NCBI GenBank assembly: GCA_004193595.1
Contig: RPGQ01000071.1
Coordinates: forward strand, 1-64,000
DNA from: Desulfobacteraceae bacterium Eth-SRB2
GTDB taxonomy: Bacteria > Desulfobacterota > Desulfobacteria > Desulfobacterales > UBA11574
Direction: 5' to 3'
Length of the DNA: 64,000 nucleotides
Shown: in pieces, positions 34,968-44,356 of the stretch
How positions within the stretch are numbered: the stretch's first letter is position 1
Layout: each line of letters begins with the position of its first letter
Notes under the pieces: model-generated
Seen by the model: the letters and a program-made list of their open reading frames with translations, nothing else
Databases searched by the model: none
What the model was told of the DNA's origin: nothing
Translations under genes and position numbers: made by a program

Positions 34968-36143
34968 ATGATATCAGATTTAAAAAACCCAGAACAAATC
35001 GAAAAGGTCATATCAAATATTAACGCTGCTGTAACAAACATGCGCCTTTATTCGACCAAACACCCTAAGATCAATCGCTACCTTGAAGATGCATATGGAG
35101 AACTTTACAGATTGTTTCTCGATAAGTCGCTTACGACCATTATGTTGATTGATACAGAGTCAGATGGTTGTTGATAGTATTAACGCCCTCAAAGAACAGG
35201 GTCCGTGGGGACCAATTTGCTCATACTAAAAGCTGTTAGAGGCATATCACTTTCAAATCTAGATTATCAGAAACAGGACTTCTATTTTCTCGTCAAACAA
35301 CTCGCCAATCCACCAAGAAGGTGGAAACCATAAAAGCAGTGAAGATATCTGAAACTCAGCAGGAGTTGAATTACGCGTCGATGAAAAAACCGTAACACAA
35401 GAAGACATCCACCCTATCAGTTGATGAAAAGAACATCTATTGGCCCTTCGCTCGGTTCAGGATGATAAACTCAGTGAAAAGAATTCGAAGATATTAATGC
35501 AGCCAGATTTCGGAACGTAAATCCATAGATATTCCAGGCGGTAAAGATGAGGTGAAGTTAAAGCCTTCATTCGCGGTTTCCCTATGGAATTAATCCAATT
35601 CACATGCTGGCCAAAACTAAGTCTGTTGATGGAATATGCTTGCGCGTATTTGTCCAGTAATGGTAGCCCATGCTTACCATGAGTCAAGCTGAATCTTTAG
35701 GATTCAAAGGTGAGCAGCTCTATGAGATTGGAATCGCAGCAGTTCTTCACGATTCGGGAAAGTTGTTTATTCCCGATGAAATTTTGAATAAACCAGGCAG
35801 GTTAACGGACAATGAACGATCGATTATTGAGACACACACCGTAAAAGGAGCTCAGTATATACTTGGATTGAAAAATATTTCAAAATTGGCAGTCTTGGGC
35901 GCACTTGAACATCACATTAAGTACGACGGTACGGGTTATCCGAATATATCAAAAAAATGGAAGCCCAATATCGTTAGTCAAATGATTGCCATCGCAGACG
36001 TATTTGATGCCATGCGTAGTCGACGAGTTTATAAGGATGCTAAACCGGTATCGCTAATTGTAAAAATTTTGACCCAAGAAAAAGGGACATCATTTAATCC
36101 TCTGCTGGTTGACAATTTTTTAAAGTTACTCAACGAAAAATAA
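34968..36143 (+). pseudogene. HD-GYP domain protein (c-di-GMP phosphodiesterase type), frameshifted in the middle
   Basis: The start (IEKVISNINAAVTNMRLYST, KHPKINRYLEDAYGELYRLF) has a good ribosome-binding site. Between about 35174 and 35665 the frame changes several times, with traces such as KAVRGISLSNLDYQKQDFYF, FLVKQLAN and HMLAKTKSVD. From 35670 a clean HD-GYP C-terminus follows: AVLHDSGKLFIPDEILNKPG, GALEHHIKYDGTGYP, IADVFDAMRSRRVYKD. The HD, HH and DGTGYP motifs are present, so the original enzyme would hydrolyse c-di-GMP. The middle needs resequencing before calling it dead. Confidence 0.8.
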
Positions 36144-36965
36144 ACCCATACTCAAGATTTATGTTTTCTGCTATCGATCAACGCTCGATATTATTTTAAG
36201 CACTTTGTGTTTTCGTATATCATAAGGGCAAACTTTCCTTTAACCGGGGAACCTCGGAACCGGTAACATTCGCTCAGGACAAAGTAGGTCCGATAGCTTA
36301 AGGACGTTCCCAACCTGAATTTTTTATTAAGAATTCAAGTCATCCCATATATGGTTTAAGATCACAAATTGTGACCTTAAATTCAGAAGAATAAAAAACA
36401 ACCATATAATATCGCCGTACAAAATTTAAACAGAAAAACGCATAATTTCAAAGTGTTCCGAAATACATCCCGGATTATTGATGAGGGGTTAAGGCATGTT
36501 CAGCATGAACGTCCGCAAGGACCTAAAGACTGAAAATTTTATTGGGTTCTAAAGGCGGTCCTCCCTCCGGGCCGTAGGCCCTATGGAGCCAGAGGCTGGG
36601 CCAGAAGCCTGTCCCATGTTTGGGGAGTCAGAGATAATGGCTCTGCCCGTATAAATCGAAGCAGGTAATGGAGCGTTGGAGTGTTGATTTAAAGAGCTTT
36701 AAATTTTTCAGATTTCTCCAGGGATCTGTTTCTGAGGCGATGAAAGGGGTTTCTTCCATTACTCCACGCTCCAATGCTCCAGTACTCCGTAAATCGTTAA
36801 ATGCCCGGCAAACTAAATCCCCTCTTTAGGGATTAATCAAAGCAGACCTTCTGGACGAATCTTTATTCTTTAGGCCTGCCAAACCGTGCTGACAAGATAG
36901 AAGGGTGGAAAAAAATGATGAAAAGAACTAATTTTATCAAACTCATTTAAAATTATGGGGGAATC
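36144..36965. repeat. Segment A (intergenic part), R1 repeat and truncated kinase start
   Basis: Up to 36917 this matches 16880-17600. It holds an inverted R1 copy (36296-36520) and the word GGTAATGGAGCGTTGGAGTG at 36664. At 36918 a frame MKRTNFIKLI begins, equal to the start of the histidine kinase at 17601, but it ends in a stop after ten codons and the DNA switches to an IS4 end near 36966. Confidence 0.7.
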
Positions 36966-37085
36966 ATAGTTGTCTTTCTTAATATAACTTTTAAAGTAAA
37001 GAACGTCCAGCGTTTTTATTGCTAATTATAACCGTTAGTTATAGCACTTCTAAAGTATTGCTAGAAGTACTACCTTGAAAGGGCT
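36966..37085 (-). mobile_element. Solo left end of the IS4-family element
   Basis: About 120 bp equal to the first part of 25491-27011 (AAGGTAGTACTTCTAGCAAT onwards, read on the minus strand). The body of the element is missing; the DNA changes to the histidine kinase start. Outside lies the target sequence GTTCCGGATC (37086-37095). Confidence 0.75.
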
Positions 37086-37395
37086 GTTCCGGATCGAGAG
37101 GGGTATTCGGATCAAACCGGTCTGATTTGGATAAGTTGTTGGCGTCATCCTTCTTATGTGAGGTAACACCCGCCCCTATGGAATCCAAGTTTTCTAATTT
37201 TGCAGCCAAAACTTTTTCTTCGGCAGGATTCAGTGTCACCGGCTTGAACTCTGATGGAAAAAAATAGGTCTTAAAAACCAAAATGGTCACCCCTGCGGTA
37301 ATAATGACGACAATGACCATTAACCCGAATACTTGCAAACAACCCCATCGCTTTTGGGTTATTTTTGAAGCAACACTTTTATTTTTTTCCTCCAT
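37084..37395 (-). pseudogene. Membrane-anchored protein, clean N-terminal part
   Basis: From the ATG at 37395 (GGGAG 9 nt upstream): a short charged N-terminus, one membrane helix (GLMVIVVIITAGVTILVF), then EFKPVTLNPAEEKVLAAKLE and LDSIGAGVTSHKKDD, ending FDPNTPLDPE at the IS4 end. The frame runs on into the IS and stops at 37039. This is the error-free counterpart of 25183-25490. Confidence 0.75.
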
Positions 37396-37694
37396 TTTTA
37401 CGTCTCCCGCCAACCCACACCTCATCTAAGTTGAATCAATACGATTTTCAAAAATCCAAACTGTAACCTTTAACATCAAAGAAAAACATTTGTTCCGTCA
37501 ATAAGATTATTCCGTCAGTAAGATTATAAAGATAAATCTTATTTATTATCAATAAAAATAAGTTGGAGCCCCCCCCGGGGGATTCAATATTGACACAAAA
37601 ATCATGCTTTCCTATAATTTGGTTTTAAACACTTTTGCATCACAAGTGCGGTTTAATCCGCAATAACGGACAACTTTTTAGTGGGGGGTGGTCC
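37396..37694. repeat. Segment B intergenic part between divergent fragments
   Basis: AT-rich promoter-like DNA between the membrane protein (leftward) and the HerA fragment (rightward); inverted copy of 24877-25182. Contains a C-run with GGGG (about 37567-37580) not present in B'. Confidence 0.6.
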
Positions 37695-37823
37695 ATGAAA
37701 AAAAACTGTGAGAAGCTCGGTGCGTTTTATCTGGGAAAGGAATATGATCTTACGTCCCGAGCGCTTAAAGAAGATCTGATTCTCTATGACTCCAAAGACC
37801 TGAATACCCATGCGGGGGTGTAA
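37695..37823 (+). pseudogene. HerA-like ATPase N-terminal fragment, copy 2
   Basis: The 42 codons [38 protein letters not shown] match the start of HerA/DUF853-type ATP-binding proteins, whose P-loop would follow directly after DLNTHA. Here the frame reaches a stop as the DNA enters the 170-bp inverted repeat. Non-functional fragment. Confidence 0.6.
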
Positions 37824-37988
37824 ATCAAGACGGTTGTTTGCTAAGATTGCTATGGCTATTTGGTTTCAGGTGTCAGGTGTCAGGAAACATGTTCAGTAGT
37901 AATGGGCCAGCCCTGAGGGAACGATTCATTTTTTTACGCCATACACTGCCGTTTCCTCAGCTAACTGCCAGCGGCGTTCTCGCTCTGG
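37816..37988. repeat. 170-bp inverted repeat, left copy
   Basis: Highly similar (only a few differences) to the reverse complement of 40060-40236, from GGTGTAAATCAAGACGGTTG to CTGCCAGCGGCGTTCTCG. It contains ggtgtcagg words and the 3' end of a four-helix-bundle protein gene. Confidence 0.85.
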
Positions 37989-38345
37989 GACTTTCCGTTC
38001 CAATGTTTTCTCTAATCCATTCAACATTCCGGAATGCATTCTTTGTAACCACCCCGAATTTATAAATACACCTTTTCTGTGATGTACCCTTTGAGTTTCG
38101 CCATGAACAGATGGTGAATGGTCTCAGCTGCTTCGCCCCTGGCGCGATTCACGCCTTCAATTTTGTTACGGATATAGCGGATCATCATTTTTCTCGGCGA
38201 GTTGGGCAGGAGCGCTGTTTGAGGAGCGCCTGGATTGGCTTCCGAACTCGTATTTTTCTTCTTGGGGCCACTTGTGCGTCAAGTCACAGACATGGATGGG
38301 TAATCGACACAACTTTTTATAGACCTCAAGATCCTCCACGTCCAT
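37935..38345 (-). pseudogene. Four-helix-bundle (IVS23S-type) protein, frameshifted
   Basis: The minus strand reads MDVEDLEVYKKLCRLPIHVC, DLTHKWPQEEKYEFGSQ, RRSSNSAPAQLAEKNDD, then after a frameshift YIRNKIEGVNRARGEAAET, HHLFMAKLKGYITEKVYL, and after another MLNGLEKTLERKV and ERERRWQLAE. This is the small four-helix-bundle family often found in 23S rRNA intervening sequences and as scattered genes. At least two frameshifts. Confidence 0.7.
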
Positions 38346-38384
38346 AAAATTTCTATGGGTCACCTCGTTTCCCCCTTAATCCTT

Positions 38385-38601
38385 AACCCTGACACCTGAC
38401 ACCTGAAAAAAACTTCGGAGCCAGGGTTTGTCAATAGAAAGGCATCAGCGTTTACCAACGGTTTTGATTTCCATCCCATGCCCCTCGCCCTTACCGGCGG
38501 CTATTCAGCCGTCCAATTCCACTATCCTGCAAAATTGTCCTTGACCTTGCGAAAAATTGCTCAATAAACCGAGCAAAGGTCCAGCCGATTCCAGAAGGGG
38601 T
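38385..38601. repeat. Dispersed repeats and an orphan operator-like site
   Basis: Bases 38407-38478 are the inverted copy of 22167-22236. TTGCTCAATAAACCGAGCAA at 38549-38568 resembles the operator-like repeats upstream of ATPase copy 5 (16248-16293). Confidence 0.6.
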
Positions 38602-39561
38602 TTACCATTTCCACATCAATGGATCATTATCCAATGGATCGGTGACCGTTTTTCCGATGTCATCGACAGCCGCCAGATCTCCTTCAGACAAGCGAACATC
38701 TGCAGCTGCGGCATTTTGAGCGGCTTGTTCGGCGTTGCGAGCGCCGGCGATGGCGCATATTCCGGGCCGGGAAATGATCCAGGCCAGGGCCAGCTGCCCC
38801 AAATTGATATTATTGGCTTTGGCTATGGGACGGAGTTTTTCCAATGCCTTCTGGACCCGATCATAATTTTCCGGCTGAAACAGTTTGTTTCTGAACCGGT
38901 GATCACCTTTGGCAAATTTATGGTCCGGACCGAACTTTCCGGTCAACACCCCCTGGGCCATGGAAGAATACGCCAGCAACGTGATATTGTTTTCAAGACA
39001 ATACGGCATGGCATCTTTTTCAACCTTTCTCCAAAACAACGAATACGGCGGCTGGAGGCTGTGGATTCTTCCGTATTTTGCAGCGTCTTCCAACTGCAAT
39101 CGGGAGAAATTGGAAACACCCACGGCGCGAATTTTACCCTGTGATTTCAAGTCGGTCATGGCGCGCATGGTTTCTTCCAAAGGAACTTTTTTGCTACCAA
39201 AGGAACCCGGGGGCCAATGGATCTGATAGAGATCTATATAGTCGGTGTTAAGATTTTTTAAAGATTCATGACATGCATCGATTACCTGCTGGTATTTTAG
39301 GTGATTCGAAAATACCTTGGTGGCGATTACAACTTTGTCACGCACATCCTGAAGAGCATTTCCGACAATTTTTTCTGAATGACCGTTACCATACACCTCT
39401 GCCGTATCGAATGTTGTGATACCCGCATCATAGGCTGCTTTTATCGCCTGTGTCGATTCAGTATCATCGATGCCCACCCACATGTCCTTGCCGGCTTGCC
39501 ATGTTCCCATAATGATCGGGGATATTTTAATATTGGATGTGCCAAGCATACGAAGTTCCAT
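38602..39561 (-). CDS. Aldo/keto reductase
   Basis: The 319-residue protein is the size of a monomeric NADPH-dependent aldo/keto reductase. The catalytic set is visible: Asp in GITTFDTAEVYGNGHSE (Asp and Tyr), Lys in VVIATKV, His in DLYQIHWPPG. It has the AKR signature VGVSNFSRLQLEDAA and the cofactor-binding end CAIAGARNAEQAAQNA. It should reduce carbonyls in the cytoplasm; substrate unknown. GGAGGT lies 4 nt before the ATG at 39561. It sits alone between two 170-bp inverted repeats. Intact. Confidence 0.9.
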   Translation of the reverse strand: MELRMLGTSNIKISPIIMGTWQAGKDMWVGIDDTESTQAIKAAYDAGITTFDTAEVYGNGHSEKIVGNALQDVRDKVVIATKVFSNHLKYQQVIDACHESLKNLNTDYIDLYQIHWPPGSFGSKKVPLEETMRAMTDLKSQGKIRAVGVSNFSRLQLEDAAKYGRIHSLQPPYSLFWRKVEKDAMPYCLENNITLLAYSSMAQGVLTGKFGPDHKFAKGDHRFRNKLFQPENYDRVQKALEKLRPIAKANNINLGQLALAWIISRPGICAIAGARNAEQAAQNAAAADVRLSEGDLAAVDDIGKTVTDPLDNDPLMWKW

Positions 39562-40059
39562 AATTACCTCCATAGAATGTTCAGGGCTTGCCCGCAGGCA
39601 GGGACTTTGGAAATCTATACTCACTTTAACCCGATAAATATATTTGTCAAGGATGATAACAGGGATCGGCAGGGTAAACACATTTGATTTCGGTGCAGCG
39701 TAGCGACGGCGTGTTTCTCTTGGAAATCGACTGACTGTTTGAAGTTTAAAAACCCCATCTTTTCATCCGAAAATTTGAACAAAAGATTCTTCTTTTCATG
39801 AGTTGAGAAAAAGGTTTATAATTTTTAAGCATTCCACTTTAATCCTTTAATCCTTTAATCCTTTTAGGATCACCAACTCCTTTGGAGATGATCCTAAAAA
39901 AATTCTTGCAAATCTAACGGGTTGGACCTATCTTATACCCAAGTATGTGAGCATTTTTATTAAACTCGTAACACCGTAATTGGGCGTTAGATTATTTTTG
40001 AGACGGCTTTTACAAACATTGAGCACTGAACAGGAGGTAGTTTAGATGACAAAAACCCA
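39562..40059. other. Gene-free interval with a short ORF start
   Basis: No gene to 40045. AACAGGAGGTAGTTTAG precedes an ATG at 40046 that opens a 17-codon frame (MTKTHTSARTRTPLAVS), which stops inside the inverted repeat; probably the cut beginning of a lost gene. TTTAATCCTTTAATCCTTT at about 39840 is a short direct repeat, followed by a hairpin (TTTAGGATCACC...GGAGATGATCCTAAAA) near 39864-39901 that could terminate transcription. Confidence 0.45.
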
Positions 40060-40236
40060 CACCTCTGCCAGAACGAGAACGCCGCTGGCAGTTAGCTGAG
40101 GAAACGGCAGTGTATGGCGTAAAAAATGAATCGTTCCCTCAGAGCTGGCCCATTACTACTGAACATGTTTCCTGACACCTGACAACTGAAACCAAATAGC
40201 CATAGCAATCTTAACAAACAACCGTTTTGATTTACA
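40060..40236. repeat. 170-bp inverted repeat, right copy
   Basis: Reverse complement of 37816-37988 with only a few differences. Ends about 50 bp before the protease gene. Confidence 0.85.
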
Positions 40237-40288
40237 CCCATTGGATAGTTGTCAGAAACAAGATATTTTCCGTAATTATAAGGTAGAA

Positions 40289-41765
40289 ATGAAAAATATA
40301 TCAAAATATATCAGCGGTATTTTTGGGGGACTGTTTTGGTTGTCATTGATGGCCGGATGCGCGTCTTATCCCGACAAGACCCTTTCTCCGGAAGCGCATC
40401 TGGTCCGGTTGACAGGCATTGTCCAGCGTGCCGTGGTCAAGATTACCACCTATGATGCTGAAAAGAAACCCATGGGTATCGGAAGCGGCTTTTTTGTTGA
40501 TAAAGGCGGGGTTTTGATTACCAATTATCACGTTCTCAATGGGGCTTACGCGGCAGATGTCAAAACCTATGACGGGCGAGAATATCAGATCCAAAGGGTT
40601 TTGGCCTATAACAAAACCGCCGACCTGATTAAAATAAAAGTAAAGATCCCCGAAAAATCGGTTCACCGGGTAGAAGTGACTTCTGATGTTCCCGAAATCG
40701 CCGAGCGGATCCTCGTGGTGGGCAGCCCTCTGGGACTTGATCAAACGGTTAGCGTAGGCATTGTATCGGCAGTGCGGGAATTCCCCAACGTCGGTAAAAT
40801 TTTCCAGATGTCCGCTCCGGCATCCCGTGGCTCCAGCGGCAGCCCGGTGATCAATATGGACGGAAAGGTCATCGGGGTTGTCTCTTTTATTCTGGAACCC
40901 GGTCAAAATCTAAATTTTGCCGTGGCCGGGCAAAGTGTATTGGACTTAAAGGATGAAAAAACCGTAATGACCTTGCCGGAGTGGACTTACAGTGTCAGCA
41001 CTCAAAAGCCCGGATTGGCTGCCGAGCTGTGTAAAAAAGGCTTTGAATTTTCTATCCGGGGAAAATATAAAAAAGCGCTGGAGTATTACAAGGAAGCTGC
41101 CCAAAAAAATCCGGACCATGCCGAATCCTGGTATGGCCTGGGAAGCTGCTATGTGGGCCTTAAGCAGCCCCCCGAAGCCATCAAGGCGTTTAAAAAGGCC
41201 ATACGAACGAGTCCGGACAAAACCAGGGCGAACTACTATCTCGGGAAATACTATCAAAGTCTGGGCCGGTACAAAGAAGCGATTGAATCTTTTCAAACGG
41301 CGCTCAGAATCAACCGGGACTACGGCCCGGCATATATTGGCCTGGCTGAAATATACAGCGGGCAGAAGCGGATAAACGACGAGAAAGAAGCCATTGAACA
41401 ACTGGTACGGATTCATCCGGATTATGCTGCGTCCCACTATAACATCGGAATCACCTACGGAAAGCTGGAAAGGTATGGGGACGCTATCCATGCCTTTAAA
41501 CGGGCACTGGAAATCGATCCCGAAATACCGGGGGGCATATTATCACATAGGGATTATGTATGGTAATCTTGGTAACTTAAAGGAAGAGGTCGCGGCCTAC
41601 AAGCAGGCAATTCGCATGGCCCCCGATTTCGTGCCGGCCCACTTTAATATGGGTCTTTTCTATCTCAATGCGGGGCGGAAAGATGCCGCCCTGGAAGAAT
41701 ATAAAATACTCAAAAAATTGGATAAAAAAACTGCAGACAAGCTCTTCGATTTGATCTACAAATAA
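40289..41765 (+). pseudogene. Trypsin-like serine protease/TPR lipoprotein with one frameshift
   Basis: The signal peptide ends in a plausible lipobox (LSLMAGC). The protease domain has GIGSGFFVDKGGVLITNYHV (His), ADLIKIKV (Asp) and RGSSGSPVINMDGKVIG (Ser), the HtrA-like triad. At least five TPR units follow (AESWYGLGSCYVGL, ANYYLGKYYQSLGRYKEA, ASHYNIGITYGKLERYGDA). At about 41528, beside GAAATACCGGGGGG, the frame slips by one. The continuation AYYHIGIMYGNLGNLKEE and AHFNMGLFYLNAGRKDAA completes two more TPRs and ends at 41765. If the slip is an error, the product is a roughly 490-residue envelope protease or chaperone. No PDZ domain is seen. Confidence 0.8.
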
Positions 41766-41769
41766 TCTT

Positions 41770-41920
41770 GACGGTCTCGTAAAAAGTCCAACTTCTGCGT
41801 TGTGCTGCATTTCGTAATCATTCAACGTACGAAAAGTACGCCTCATGATTACAAAATTTGCGACGCCTTTTTATCCCGCCTCTGTTTGGCGGGGGAATTT
41901 GAACTTTTTACGAAACCGTC
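41770..41920. mobile_element. Palindromic MITE-like element, copy 2
   Basis: GACGGTCTCGTAAAAAGTCC and GAACTTTTTACGAAACCGTC are inverted ends. The interior matches copy 1 at 6224-6348 over most of its length, with an additional CCCGCCTCTGTTTGGCGGG hairpin. It starts 5 bp after the stop of the upstream gene, so its hairpin may serve as that gene's terminator. Confidence 0.8.
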
Positions 41921-42172
41921 TAAATCGGACTTTTTACAAGTTCATCAATTAATGTCCATCCACAAATCTATATTTGGCACAAATTAAGTTTCCGTAAGTG
42001 TTCACATGTGTGCTTTCTCGTGTAACGATATTGGCGGGGTGGGCAGGGCTAACCAGGAGCCAGGGATTCGCGGGATCAGGGCTTGCCCGCCTCACCGCCC
42101 CGCAAGCGGCATCTTCGACCGGCGGGTTCAGGGATCAGGTCTTAGTTTTCTTTCGTGTTTCGTGATAATATT
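41921..42172. other. Gene-free interval
   Basis: No gene. It contains a repeat-derived phrase GCATCTTCGACCGGCGGGTTC near 42109. Confidence 0.45.
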
Positions 42173-43087
42173 TCATCCGGCATTGGGTCGATTCACCAAA
42201 AAAATACCTATGCCCACCAAAACAAGCGCCAATACGAGACTGCCCGTAATCGGTTCGTTCAGGAGCACACCGCCGGCAATCACGCCAAAAAGCGGCGTGA
42301 GGAAGGTAAACGATGCCAGGCGGGACGGGGGATAGTGGCGGATGAGCCAAAACTAGGCCAGGTACGTGATGAACGCCACCCAAACCGTCTGGTACACAAG
42401 GCTGCCGGCAATCAGGGGGGTCATCAAAACAATACCGGGCTCATTTTTTACCAAAGATCCAAGGGGCAAAACCACCGCAGAAACCGCAAGCTGGTACAGC
42501 AGGGTTTTGCCGGGCTTGATCCTGGCAAGGGGACTGGCCTTGATGAGAACCGTGGTCGCCCCCCACAATACCGCGGCCACCGCCAGCATACCGTCACCCA
42601 TGAGCATTCCATAGGTGGGATAACTCAGCGACTCTGTAAACACCACGACAACCCCCACAAAGGCGCAGCACAACCCCACGACTTGAATCCTCCGAAGGTG
42701 TTCTCCGGGGATAAAGAGCTGGGCTCCCAGAGCCACAACAAACGGCGACATATACAAAAAAATGACCGCTCGGGACGCATGGGTATAATCCAGACCCCAG
42801 TAGATCAGAATGAACTCTGCGGAAAAAAGAAGACCCGCCGCAATTCCCCACCACAGGGTGCCGTCCCTTTCCAGAATGGTTTCCCGGCGCACCGCCATCC
42901 AGATCCAGATAAAAGCCGTTGCGCCCACCGACCGGATACCGGATTGAAAAAGCGGCGAAATGCCGCGATTGGCAACCTTGATGGCCACCTGTTGCAGCCC
43001 CCAACTCACACACAGTACCAGCAAAATCGTCATGGCGGTCAGGTCTAAAACCTGTTTTTCGTTTCTACGGATATATGTAACGCTCAT
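42173..43087 (-). pseudogene. EamA/DMT-family transporter with an in-frame TAG
   Basis: Nine or ten hydrophobic helices in two EamA halves (AMTILLVLCVSWGLQQVAIK; AVAAVLWGATTVLIKASPLA). The frame has one TAG at 42355-42353 in ITYLA-stop-FWLIRHYPPSRLASFTFL, at a place where relatives usually have Trp. Downstream the protein continues normally (TPLFGVIAGGVLLNEPI, ALVLVGIGIFLV) to the TGA at 42173. Full length would be 304 residues, right for the family. Probably a TGG to TAG nonsense change or a sequencing error. It would export small metabolites. Confidence 0.8.
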
Positions 43088-43123
43088 AAAGAAGCCGTAT
43101 TTGACCTAATGGATAGATGTCGC

Positions 43124-43441
43124 CTACTTTCCCATTCTTTTATGCATCCCCTTGGCCGCACACAGTTCTTCCTGAGTCAGGGAACCGTCTTTGTTAATGT
43201 CTTTTGATTCGAAAATTTTTTCAGGATACCCCCGGTGGTGCTGGATTGTTATGAACTCTTCGAGGGTAACCGCACCGTCATGGTTGGTATCCATGGACTT
43301 AAAACGCTCCATACACTGAGTGCCCTCACCGCCGGCCGGACACGGTTGAAACGGTTGTTGGTTTTGCTCCGAGGAATAGCCGCTCAACGGCATGGCTAAC
43401 GCCCACAGTGCAACGAAAACAATAAAGTATTTTATCTTCAT
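43124..43441 (-). CDS. Secreted EF-hand protein
   Basis: The 105-residue protein has a signal peptide (FIVFVALWALAMPLSGYSS, cleavage near residue 24) and two EF-hand loops, DTNHDGAVTLEEF and DINKDGSLTQEEL, each with the D-x-N-x-D-G...E spacing needed to bind calcium. It is likely a periplasmic calcium-binding protein. GGAGGG lies 4 nt before the ATG. It is separated from the downstream transporter gene by 36 bp on the same strand. Intact. Confidence 0.85.
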   Translation of the reverse strand: MKIKYFIVFVALWALAMPLSGYSSEQNQQPFQPCPAGGEGTQCMERFKSMDTNHDGAVTLEEFITIQHHRGYPEKIFESKDINKDGSLTQEELCAAKGMHKRMGK

Positions 43442-43749
43442 ACTTCCCTCCTCTTTTAATTTTTAGATTGTACCTGGGGTGGTGAAAATCGCCGTGTATA
43501 CAGATGGAATTTTAATCCCATTTTTGTTCCATATCTTAAGGTTTCAGGCATACGGGAAGGAATAAATATGGGATATTTTTTAAAGCCATATTATGGGCAA
43601 TTTTAATCACCCCAGATTGTACCCTGTGGTGTTTCAGAAACAACACATCCGCTTATACCTTAAACGGCCTGGAAAAAGGCGCTGCTTTGATTATTGAACC
43701 CCTTTTAAAATTTGAAACCCTCATCTTAGGTTGAAATATTCCGCAATGC
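43442..43749. repeat. Gene-free interval with a 57-bp dispersed repeat
   Basis: GGAATAAATATGGGATATTT through CAATTTTAATCACCCC at 43557-43613 is the same as at 22303-22362. No gene. Confidence 0.7.
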
Positions 43750-44325
43750 TCATGAAGCCCGGGAACCGGTGATCGAGGACCATTGGGCCATGAGATCATC
43801 CCGGGTAATAATCGCGGTCACATCCGTTACATATTTACGGATGTTTTCAAGCCCGCCCTCCTGGCGGTCAACCAGGATCACCACCTTTACCACTTCCAGT
43901 CCTTCGGACCGGGCCCGTTCTACGGCCTGGATCGTGGAACCTCCGGTGGTGACCACATCATCGATAATCACAACCCGCTGTCCCGGATTCATATCTCCTT
44001 CGATCCACTTCACTATACCATGGTCTTTTTGGGTCTTGCGTATGGAAAAGGCATTCATGGGGGTTGCTTTTAATTCTGAAACAAAGGCGGCGGCAACCGC
44101 CACGGGATCGGCACCGAATGTCAGTCCCCCGATCCCGTCCGGTTTCAGATCTTTGATGGCATCGAACACCAGATGGCCCACCAAAAACATACCCCGGGGG
44201 CTCATTGTGGTGGGCTTACAATTGACATAAAAATGGCTCATTTTACCGGATACCAGTTTAAAACTCGGCTCCCGGCTGTATTTAAAAGATTTTTCACATA
44301 TGATTTGGATAAGTTCCTGTTTCAT
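43750..44325 (-). CDS. pyrE: Orotate phosphoribosyltransferase
   Basis: The 191-residue protein converts orotate and PRPP to OMP in pyrimidine synthesis. It has the PRPP-binding motif [19 protein letters not shown] (acidic pair in IIDD), [17 protein letters not shown] for orotate binding, and [12 protein letters not shown] start at the ATG at 44325 ([14 protein letters not shown]). An ATG at 44346 would add seven residues without a ribosome-binding site. It follows the VWA gene by about 31 nt, probably the same transcript. Intact. Confidence 0.92.
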   Translation of the reverse strand: MKQELIQIICEKSFKYSREPSFKLVSGKMSHFYVNCKPTTMSPRGMFLVGHLVFDAIKDLKPDGIGGLTFGADPVAVAAAFVSELKATPMNAFSIRKTQKDHGIVKWIEGDMNPGQRVVIIDDVVTTGGSTIQAVERARSEGLEVVKVVILVDRQEGGLENIRKYVTDVTAIITRDDLMAQWSSITGSRAS

Positions 44326-44356
44326 CGTAACCGCGCTCCGTAACATAGGGTTATTT

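Noticed and set aside
38557-39144. 195-codon plus-strand frame
   Set aside because: Antisense shadow of the aldo/keto reductase.
42353-42355. Pyrrolysine-coded TAG
   Set aside because: The position normally holds Trp, and a single-base TGG to TAG change is simpler; no pyl genes in view.
42155-43048. 297-codon plus-strand frame
   Set aside because: It is the antisense shadow of the EamA transporter; its His/Arg/Gln-rich composition reflects the complement of membrane-protein codons.
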